5,623 nt of DNA, from contig JACCYG010000169.1 of assembly GCA_013696595.1 (NCBI GenBank), forward strand, positions 1-5,623. The letters are read 5' to 3'. Shown here one piece after another: positions 1-4,869 of this stretch. This DNA is from Actinomycetota bacterium (lineage in GTDB: Bacteria > Actinomycetota > Thermoleophilia > Gaiellales > Gaiellaceae). The notes beneath the pieces are model-generated. The model made no database searches and was not told the DNA's origin. It saw only the letters and a list, made by a program, of their open reading frames with translations. A program made the translations under genes and the position numbers. Position 1 is the stretch's first letter; each line of letters begins with the position of its first letter.

Positions 1-13
1 ATAGCCGACAACA

Positions 14-23
14 GGGCTAGCCC
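14..23. repeat. 10-bp perfect palindrome
   Basis: GGGCTAGCCC reads the same on both strands. It has no loop, so it is better seen as a possible protein-binding site or part of a repeat than as a hairpin. It lies just before a second, larger palindrome and about 80 bases upstream of the zinc-ribbon gene. In such GC-rich DNA a 10-bp palindrome can arise by chance. Confidence 0.35.
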
Positions 24-36
24 CGTGCGTCGTAGG

Positions 37-54
37 GGCCGGACTTGTCCGGCC
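37..54. repeat. REP-like inverted repeat upstream of zinc-ribbon gene
   Basis: GGCCGGAC and GTCCGGCC are perfect 8-base arms around TT. In RNA this gives a stem of about 7 bp with a tight CTTG loop. It is preceded by GTAGG and not followed by a T-run, so it does not look like a normal intrinsic terminator. The form GTAGGGGC plus a short palindrome centred on CTTG resembles intergenic palindromic repeats I recall from GC-rich Chloroflexota and Actinobacteriota, but only one copy is visible here. A second, weaker inverted repeat follows: GCGTAC at 56-61 and GTACGC at 73-78. Alternatives are an operator for the downstream gene or the end of an upstream transcript. Confidence 0.5.
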
Positions 55-89
55 TGCGTACTGCCGAGCGTTGTACGCTTGGCCCGCAC

Positions 90-96
90 AAGGAGG
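90..96 (+). promoter_or_regulatory. Strong ribosome binding site for the zinc-ribbon gene
   Basis: AAGGAGG, a near-perfect Shine-Dalgarno sequence, ends 5 bases before the ATG at 102. This decides the start. An in-frame TTG at 45 would add 19 residues of low-complexity leader, but it sits inside the palindrome at 37-54 and has no ribosome binding site. Confidence 0.85.
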
Positions 97-101
97 GAGC
101 C

Positions 102-446
102 ATGCGCGGGTGCCCCGATTGCGGCAGCCCGGTCGATGAGAGCTTTCGCTACTGCCCGTGGTGCGCGGCCCCACAGCGGCTGAAGCTCGTGGACTTCTTC
201 CGCCCTCATCCGCTCATCGAGCAAGACCAGACGAAGGCTCTGCGCGTCTCCCGCTATCTCGCCGGCCCCGCTCCCGAGCGCCACGTCCGCTTCAGCGTCT
301 GGGACGACGCCGGCGCGCACGCCCGCGCCCGCGCCGCGGTCTCGCTGGACGAGGACGAAGCCCGCCGGCTCGCGCGCTTCCTCGTCGATTCGGCTCCGCC
401 TTACCGCGACGAGCCGGCCCACCCTCCCCTGACCGACCGGAAGTAG
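102..446 (+). CDS. Small zinc-ribbon protein, function unknown
   Basis: The protein has 114 residues. The N-terminus is a compact zinc ribbon: Cys4-x2-Cys7 and Cys18-x2-Cys21 (CPDC and CPWC knuckles), expected to bind one structural Zn. A basic linker follows (about 26-58, with the segment DFFRPHPLIEQDQTKALRVS). A C-terminal part (about 60-105) starts with a predicted strand (HVRFSVWDD) and ends with SLDEDEARRLARFL, probably a strand and amphipathic helix. There is no signal peptide or membrane segment, so it is probably cytoplasmic. The strand-then-helix ending loosely recalls PC4-like nucleic-acid-binding domains, which is inference only. I recall similar small proteins in Thermoleophilia genomes but know of no assigned function. 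The gene stands alone on its strand, is preceded by a strong ribosome binding site and converges with the M24 gene. Clear codon bias and the zinc knuckles make it a convincing real gene. A role in DNA or RNA binding, or as an assembly factor, is possible but not shown. Confidence 0.85.
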   Translation: MRGCPDCGSPVDESFRYCPWCAAPQRLKLVDFFRPHPLIEQDQTKALRVSRYLAGPAPERHVRFSVWDDAGAHARARAAVSLDEDEARRLARFLVDSAPPYRDEPAHPPLTDRK

Positions 447-522
447 GGCGTCCCCGGTCCCGTTGCCAGGCACATGGGCGACGAAGATGTCTTGGTGCCA
501 GGCCCCGGGAATTCCCCCGTCA
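447..522. repeat. Convergent gap with a repeated TGCCAGGC motif
   Basis: This 76-base gap separates the ends of two converging genes. TGCCAGGC occurs twice in direct orientation, at 464-471 and 496-503, 32 bases apart. GGCAC (469-473) and GTGCC (495-499) could also pair as a weak hairpin. A perfect palindrome, GGGAATTCCC, lies at 507-516. No stem with a T-run is seen, so an ordinary intrinsic terminator is not supported. It may be a decayed copy of a dispersed intergenic repeat. Confidence 0.35.
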
Positions 523-1692
523 TCAGAGCTCTATGAGCTCCTCCGGAGCCGTCGTCAGCTGCTCGACGCCGTCCGCGGTCACGACGTAGGAGTTCTCGAC
601 GCCGACGGCACCCTCGCCGGGATAGATGAACTTCGGCTCGAGCGCGAAGACCATTCCTTCGGCGAGCGGCTCGTCCGCGCCCGGCATGAGCAGGGGCAGC
701 TCGTCGATCTCGAGCCCGAAGCCGTGGCCGACGAACGACACGCGCTCCTCCCCCGCGCCCATGAAACCCTCGCGGTCACCGGCGAGCTCGACCGACCGGT
801 CGTACAGCGCCGACGGCGCGCGTCCCGGCCCGGCCTCCGCCGCAACCGTGTGGAGGATCTCGCGCGCCGCCTCGTACGCCTCGTGGAACTTGTCCTCGAC
901 CGGCCCGAGGGAGAACGTGCGCGTCTGGTCCGCGAGGTAGCCCTCCCACGTGCCGCAGAGGTCGATGATGATCGGCTCGCCTCGGCCGATCGGGCGCGAT
1001 GACGCCCCCTTCGACACGGCGACGTTCGGGCCGGGCCCGACGATCGGCGTCTCGGTCGCGCCGGGGACGGCAGCGCTCGGACCGGCGAGGACGGAGCCGT
1101 AGAACATCTCCTGGTTGAAGCCGCGGAAGTGGATGATGCCCTGGTGGCCTTCGCGGCGAAGGAGCCGCTCGATCTCGGCCGCGAGCTCGATCTCCGTCAT
1201 CCCCTCGCGCAGGACGTCGGCCGTCCAGCGGTCGATCCGGGAGAGCATTCCCGCCGCGCGCCGGATCTGCTCGAGCTCCCAGGGCGATTTCCGGGCGCGA
1301 ACCGCGCGGAGGAGGCGTGAGCAGTCGGCGAGCTCGCTGCGCTCGAGACGGTGCTGGTACTGGAGGAACTGCGCGGCCGGGAGGACGTCGAGCTCGAGCC
1401 CGAGCCGTCCGCCGTCGAGCCCACACGATGCGAGCGCGCTGGGCAGGTCCCGGAGCGAGCGAAGCGGCTCCACCCTCTCGAGCGACGTTTCCTCCCGGGC
1501 GCGCGAGAGAGTCTTTCGGACGAAGAGCGCGGGCTCGCCGTCGGCCGGGACGACGAGATGCGCGTTCTGGGCCGTTCCGCTCAGGTAGAAGAGGTCGACG
1601 TCCTGGACGATGAGCGCGCCGTCGAGCCCTTCGGCGCTTAGCGCTTCCTGAAACGCACGCGTGCGGTTCTCGATCTCCTCGCGCGGAACCAT
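523..1692 (-). CDS. M24 family metallohydrolase (Xaa-Pro peptidase/creatinase-like)
   Basis: The 389-residue length is normal for bacterial M24 proteins. An N-terminal creatinase-type domain (about 8-130) is followed by the pita-bread catalytic domain (about 140-385). All five metal ligands of the fold are visible: Asp244 (IIIDLCG), Asp255 (ADQTRTF), His323 (GHGFGLEIDELP), Glu352 (ALEPKF) and Glu366 (GVENSY). A two-metal site, as in Xaa-Pro aminopeptidase and prolidase, is therefore expected. Unusually, the second histidine of the usual HGxGLxxHE motif is Asp330, and the histidine usual near SGPNxxxPH appears to be replaced around Lys228 (VAVSKGAS). I recall a subfamily with this GLELDELP form annotated as Xaa-Pro aminopeptidase without biochemistry. 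A peptidase, a creatinase-like amidinohydrolase or an ectoine-hydrolase-like enzyme all remain possible. There is no signal peptide, so it is probably cytoplasmic. The ATG is the only sensible start, with a weak GGAAG placed too far upstream. The gene diverges from the amidohydrolase with 17 bases between them, and the neighbours suggest a role in amide or peptide breakdown. Confidence 0.92.
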   Translation of the reverse strand: MVPREEIENRTRAFQEALSAEGLDGALIVQDVDLFYLSGTAQNAHLVVPADGEPALFVRKTLSRAREETSLERVEPLRSLRDLPSALASCGLDGGRLGLELDVLPAAQFLQYQHRLERSELADCSRLLRAVRARKSPWELEQIRRAAGMLSRIDRWTADVLREGMTEIELAAEIERLLRREGHQGIIHFRGFNQEMFYGSVLAGPSAAVPGATETPIVGPGPNVAVSKGASSRPIGRGEPIIIDLCGTWEGYLADQTRTFSLGPVEDKFHEAYEAAREILHTVAAEAGPGRAPSALYDRSVELAGDREGFMGAGEERVSFVGHGFGLEIDELPLLMPGADEPLAEGMVFALEPKFIYPGEGAVGVENSYVVTADGVEQLTTAPEELIEL

Positions 1693-1709
1693 CAGGCGTA
1701 GAGTCTTCC
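1693..1709. promoter_or_regulatory. 17-base divergent start region
   Basis: Only 17 bases separate the ATG codons of the M24 gene (leftward) and the amidohydrolase gene (rightward). TAGAGT at 1699-1704 fits the TANNNT form of an actinobacterial -10 box and would start transcription at about 1710-1711, the amidohydrolase ATG itself. A leaderless mRNA is therefore possible. No good -35 box and no Shine-Dalgarno sequence is seen for that gene. For the M24 gene, GGAAG on the - strand lies about 12 bases from its ATG, which is too far to be a clear ribosome binding site. Any promoter for either gene must lie at least partly inside the other gene. Confidence 0.4.
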
Positions 1710-3254
1710 ATGATGATCCTCGAGAACGGCGTCGTCCGGACGATGGACCCGTCGCTCCCCGCCGCTCGCGCGCTCGCGATCGCGGGTGATCGAGTCGCCG
1801 GCGGGGTCGGCCCGCACGAGACGTCGCTCCCGAGCCCAGAGCGCGTCGACCTCGGTGGGCGCTGCGTCGTCCCCGGCTTCACCGACGCGCACGTCCACTT
1901 TCCGCAGTGGGCGCTCGCGCAGCGCCAGGTCCGCCTGGAAGGGACGGGCTCGCTCGAGGAGGCGGTTGCCCGCGTCGCGGAGGCGGCAGCCGCCGCGCCG
2001 CGCGGTCGGTGGCTGCGCGGGATGGGCTGGCGAAACGCCGAGTGGTCCCCGCCCGTCGAGCCGACGAAGCAGGCGCTCGACCAGGTCACGGGCGAGATCC
2101 CGGTCGCGCTTGTCGCCAAGGACGGCCACAGCCTCTGGCTCAATTCGGCCGCGCTAGCGCAGGCGAACGGCGACCTCGCCGTCGACGGCGGCGTGGTCGA
2201 GCTGGACGAGGCCGGCGAGCCGACCGGCGTCCTCCGCGAGGAGTCGGCGTGGCGCTTCAGGGAGACGTACATCGACACCACCGAGGACGAGTGGCTCGAG
2301 GCGACGCGCGCCGCAGTCCGGGTCGCGAATGCGCGCGGCGTGACCGCGATACACGACAAGGACGGCGGCCTCGGCGCGCTCAAGATCTGGCAGCGGCTTC
2401 GCGCCGACGACTCGCTCTCGCTCCGCGTCTGGCAGTCGCTACCGCACGACCGGATCGAGCATCTCGCCGAGCTCGGGGTCTCGTCGGGGTTCGGCGACGA
2501 CCTCGTCCGTATCGGCTACGTGAAGGTCTTCATGGACGGCACCCTCGGGTCACAGACCGCGCGGCTCCTCGACGGCTCGGGCGTCGAGATCACGAGCGGC
2601 GATGAGTTCGCGGACATCGTCGGCCGTGCCGCGCGCGCCGGCTTTCCCGTGGCGGTCCACGCGATCGGCGACCTCGCCAACCGCGAGGCGCTCGACGCCT
2701 TCGAGGCGACGGAGGACGAGTGGCGCCCGCGCGGATTGCGTCAGCGCATCGAGCACGCGCAGCTCCTGGCCGAGGAGGACATCCCGCGCTTCGGCCGCCT
2801 CGGGATCGCGGCGTCGGTCCAGTTCAGCCACGCACCCTCCGACCGGGACGTGGCCGACCGGCTCTGGGCCGGGATGACGGACCGCGCCTACGCGTGGCGG
2901 TCGCTGCTCGACGCGGGCGCCGTCGTCGTGAACGGGTCGGACGCCCCGATCGAGGAGCTCGATCCGCTCATGGGCATCCGCGCCGGAGTACTGCGCTCGC
3001 TCGACGACCGCGAGGCATGGCATCCGGAGCAGGCGGTTTCCGCCGAGGAAGCACTCGCCGCGAGCACGATCGGTCCGGCCTGGCTCGCGCGGGACGAGCA
3101 TCGCCGCGGCAGCCTCGTTCCCGGGCAGCTCGCCGACCTCGTCGTCCTCGATCGCGACCCGCTTTCCTGCTCACACGAGGAGCTGAGCGCCGTGAGCGTA
3201 GTCGCAACGATGCTCGGCGGCCGCTGGATCCACGGCGGGCCTCCGTTTGACTAG
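1710..3254 (+). CDS. YtcJ-type metal-dependent amidohydrolase (Amidohydro_3)
   Basis: This 514-residue protein of the amidohydrolase superfamily is close to the usual 520-550 of YtcJ-like enzymes. The small beta domain is formed by both ends: about 1-55 (MILENGVVRTMD) and about 465-510 (GSLVPGQLADLVVLDRDP). The TIM-barrel motifs appear in order: HVH at His61/His63 after PGFTDA, the family motif DGHSLWLNSAAL (138-149), Lys272 in YVKVFMDGTLGSQ as the likely carboxylated metal-bridging lysine, His317 in VHAIGD, His349 in RIEHAQ, and the catalytic Asp411 in NGSDAPIEELDP. No expected metal ligand is missing. Family members include the N-substituted formamide deformylase of Arthrobacter and many uncharacterised amidases, so hydrolysis of an N-acyl or N-formyl amide is the best guess; the substrate is unknown. 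There is no signal peptide, so it is probably cytoplasmic. ATG codons at 1710 and 1713 are equally possible starts. It diverges from the M24 gene and converges with hyuB, which fits an amide-catabolic neighbourhood. Confidence 0.93.
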   Translation: MMILENGVVRTMDPSLPAARALAIAGDRVAGGVGPHETSLPSPERVDLGGRCVVPGFTDAHVHFPQWALAQRQVRLEGTGSLEEAVARVAEAAAAAPRGRWLRGMGWRNAEWSPPVEPTKQALDQVTGEIPVALVAKDGHSLWLNSAALAQANGDLAVDGGVVELDEAGEPTGVLREESAWRFRETYIDTTEDEWLEATRAAVRVANARGVTAIHDKDGGLGALKIWQRLRADDSLSLRVWQSLPHDRIEHLAELGVSSGFGDDLVRIGYVKVFMDGTLGSQTARLLDGSGVEITSGDEFADIVGRAARAGFPVAVHAIGDLANREALDAFEATEDEWRPRGLRQRIEHAQLLAEEDIPRFGRLGIAASVQFSHAPSDRDVADRLWAGMTDRAYAWRSLLDAGAVVVNGSDAPIEELDPLMGIRAGVLRSLDDREAWHPEQAVSAEEALAASTIGPAWLARDEHRRGSLVPGQLADLVVLDRDPLSCSHEELSAVSVVATMLGGRWIHGGPPFD

Positions 3255-3274
3255 CGCGAGGACCTGTCTACAAT
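3247..3274 (+). promoter_or_regulatory. Sigma70-like promoter motif at the end of the amidohydrolase gene
   Basis: TTGACT (3247-3252, 5 of 6 to the -35 consensus) is followed after 16 bases by TACAAT (3269-3274, 5 of 6 to the -10 consensus). This is the best promoter match I saw in the window. The -35 overlaps the last codons and the stop of the amidohydrolase. The predicted start, about 3281, is the first base of the hairpin at 3281-3330, so the transcript would be a short structured RNA or an antisense RNA to the 3' end of hyuB. It could also be a chance match. Confidence 0.35.
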
Positions 3275-3280
3275 AGTCAA
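3247..3280. repeat. Inverted repeat TTGACTA...TAGTCAA
   Basis: Perfect 7-base arms at 3247-3253 and 3274-3280 are separated by 20 bases. The left arm contains the amidohydrolase stop region and the promoter-like TTGACT. These AT-containing arms stand out in otherwise GC-rich DNA. They could be a dyad operator, or simply part of the spacer between converging genes. Confidence 0.4.
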
Positions 3281-3330
3281 TGAGCCGGGCTCCTGGAGGG
3301 CTTGCCGCAGACTCTTCGGGGCTCGGCTCA
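3281..3330. terminator. Candidate bidirectional terminator hairpin
   Basis: TGAGCCGGGCTCC (3281-3293) pairs with GGGGCTCGGCTCA (3318-3330) over 13 positions. Two of these are G-T mismatches, which pair as G-U on one RNA strand, and the loop is 24 bases. It sits between the stops of two converging genes. The flank is moderately T-rich on both sides: TCCCTTTC when read rightward, and TTGACTATTGT when read leftward past hyuB. That fits a shared terminator for the amidohydrolase and the hyuAB operon. The large loop and impure T-tracts make it weaker than a textbook example. Confidence 0.5.
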
Positions 3331-3336
3331 TCCCTT

Positions 3337-4869
3337 TCAAGCTTGCCCCCATCCGCCCCCGCCGGGGGTCCTGACGGCCACGACGTCGCCCGCCCGGAGC
3401 TCCTTGCCTGTCTTCGCGGGAGCGACCTCGTCGTTCACACGGTTTTCGCCCGTCGCGCCTGGCCCGCCGCCCTGCGCTCCGCGCGGGCCGTGTCGGCGGC
3501 GATCGGTGAGGAGGGAGAGCGCGGCCGGCTCGAGGACGCGGATCGAGCGCACGATGCCGTCCCCGCCGCGATGCCGCCCTTCGCCGCCGGTGCCGTAGCG
3601 AAGCTCGTAGCGCTCGACGCGCAGCGGAAACTCGAGCTCGAGCGCCTCGACCGGGGTGTTGAGCGTGTTCGACATGCCGACGTGGACCCCCGACGGGCCC
3701 GGTCCCGCGCTGCTCGCTCCCTGGCCGCCCCCGATCGTCTCGTAGTACGTCCACCCGGGCCCGCCGATGACGACGTTGTTCATCGTTCCCTGCCCCTCGG
3801 CGGGAACGTCGGCCGCCCGGCCGAGGGCGAGGAGAACGGCGTCGGCGATGCGCTGACTCGTCTCGACGTTGCCCGCGACGACCGCCGACGGTGACCGGGC
3901 GTTCACGAGGCTTCCCGCCGGCGCGTGGATCGAGAGCGGCGCGTAGGCGCCCGCGTTCACGGGGATGTCGCCGGGAAGCGCGACGCGCAGGGCGAAGTAG
4001 CACGCAGAGCGTGTGACCGAGAGCGGGCAGTTCACGTTGCCGGCGACGGCCGGCGACGTCCCCTCGAAATCGATTGCGATCGCGTCGTCCTCGATCGAGA
4101 GTCGAACGCGGATCGGCACGTCTTCATCCGTGCTGCCGTCGCCCTCCACCTCCGTCTCGCCGGCGTACTCACCGTCCGGAAGCGCGCGGATCGCGTCGCG
4201 TGACCGCCGTTCCGCGTAGGCGAGGACGTCGTCGAAGGCGGTGAGGACGACGTCGGCGCCGCGCCGTTCGATCAATTCCCGCACGCGCTCCTGGGCAACG
4301 GCGTTCGCGGCAACCTGGGCCCGGAGGTCGCCGCGCCGGACCTCCGGTGTCCTCACATTGGCGAGGATGAGGCGAAGGGTGTCGTCGACCTCCTCACCGC
4401 TACGAACGAGTCGGACCGGCGGAATCACGAGGCCTTCCTGGTAGAGGTCGCGCGAGGCGCTCGGCATCGAACCCGGGCTCATTCCGCCGACGTCGGAGTG
4501 GTGCGCGCGGGTAACCGCGTAGCCGACCACTCCGCCCTCGTGGACGAGCGGCGAGACGAGCGTGATGTCGGGAAGGTGCGTGCCGCCCGCGTAGGGGTCG
4601 TTCACCGCGAAGACGTCCCCGGGTCGCGGCTCCCGCTCCATGACGGCCGCGACGGCCTCCGGCATCGCGCCCAGGTGGACCGGTATGTGCTCGGCCTGCG
4701 CGATCATCCGGCCGTCCGCATCGAAGAGGGCCGCCGAGCAGTCCCGCCGCTCCTTGATGTTGGACGAGTACGCGGTGCGCACGAGGACCGCTCCCATCTC
4801 CTCCGCGATTCCCGCGAGGGCGCTGGCGAGAACCGACAGCGTGACCGGTTCAAGATGCCGGGCCGTCAT
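3337..4869 (-). CDS. hyuB: HyuB-type hydantoinase B/5-oxoprolinase subunit
   Basis: This is the partner subunit of HyuA in the ATP-dependent hydantoinase/5-oxoprolinase/acetone carboxylase superfamily, which opens cyclic imides or amides (hydantoin, N-methylhydantoin, 5-oxoproline) or carboxylates ketones. It has 510 residues, normal for stand-alone HyuB. Hallmarks are: TAYSSNIKERRDCSAALFD (32-50); NDPYAGGTHLPDI (90-102) and RAHHSDVGG (121-129), with His and Asp residues that probably form the metal site; GNVNCP (277-282); AGNVETSQR (332-340); MSNTLNTPVEALE (399-411); and the C-terminal TPGGGGWG (501-508). An in-frame ATG at 4932 would add 21 Arg-rich residues that look non-native and lie over hyuA, so the start at 4869 is preferred. 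That start overlaps the hyuA stop as ATGA and has no Shine-Dalgarno sequence, pointing to translational coupling. The exact substrate cannot be decided. The symbol names the family and not a proven hydantoinase. Confidence 0.93.
   Translation of the reverse strand: MTARHLEPVTLSVLASALAGIAEEMGAVLVRTAYSSNIKERRDCSAALFDADGRMIAQAEHIPVHLGAMPEAVAAVMEREPRPGDVFAVNDPYAGGTHLPDITLVSPLVHEGGVVGYAVTRAHHSDVGGMSPGSMPSASRDLYQEGLVIPPVRLVRSGEEVDDTLRLILANVRTPEVRRGDLRAQVAANAVAQERVRELIERRGADVVLTAFDDVLAYAERRSRDAIRALPDGEYAGETEVEGDGSTDEDVPIRVRLSIEDDAIAIDFEGTSPAVAGNVNCPLSVTRSACYFALRVALPGDIPVNAGAYAPLSIHAPAGSLVNARSPSAVVAGNVETSQRIADAVLLALGRAADVPAEGQGTMNNVVIGGPGWTYYETIGGGQGASSAGPGPSGVHVGMSNTLNTPVEALELEFPLRVERYELRYGTGGEGRHRGGDGIVRSIRVLEPAALSLLTDRRRHGPRGAQGGGPGATGENRVNDEVAPAKTGKELRAGDVVAVRTPGGGGWGQA
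4866..4869 (-). other. ATGA stop-start overlap of hyuA and hyuB
   Basis: On the - strand the hyuB ATG (4869-4867) overlaps the hyuA TGA (4868-4866). The bases just upstream contain CCTCC, the reverse of a ribosome binding site sequence, and no GGAGG. Termination-reinitiation is therefore the likely way hyuB is translated, and would keep the two subunits in near-equal amounts. Confidence 0.85.

Noticed and set aside
45..101. TTG start at 45 for the zinc-ribbon protein
   Set aside because: It lies in the loop of a palindrome and has no ribosome binding site. The ATG at 102 has AAGGAGG at ideal spacing.
507..516. GGGAATTCCC palindrome as a terminator
   Set aside because: It is a loopless palindrome with no T-run and cannot form a useful hairpin.
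776..2383. A 535-residue open frame on the - strand across the M24 and amidohydrolase genes
   Set aside because: It runs in a different frame from the M24 gene and antisense to the amidohydrolase, and is rich in Arg, Ala, Ser and Pro with no domain. Such long open frames are common opposite GC-rich genes.
2550..3101. A 183-residue open frame on the - strand inside the amidohydrolase gene
   Set aside because: It lies wholly antisense to a gene with intact catalytic motifs. Its sequence has no domain and no ribosome binding site.
3280..3894. A + strand open frame of 204 residues starting just after the promoter-like motif
   Set aside because: Its ATG sits at the hairpin and it might seem to be driven by the TTGACT/TACAAT motif, but its sequence is the antisense of hyuB, Arg/Ala-rich and without motifs, and there is no ribosome binding site.
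3251..4003. A 250-residue open frame on the - strand over the hyuB 3' end and the convergent gap
   Set aside because: It is an Arg/Gly/Pro-rich out-of-frame shadow of hyuB with no recognisable motif. It also crosses the likely terminator hairpin.
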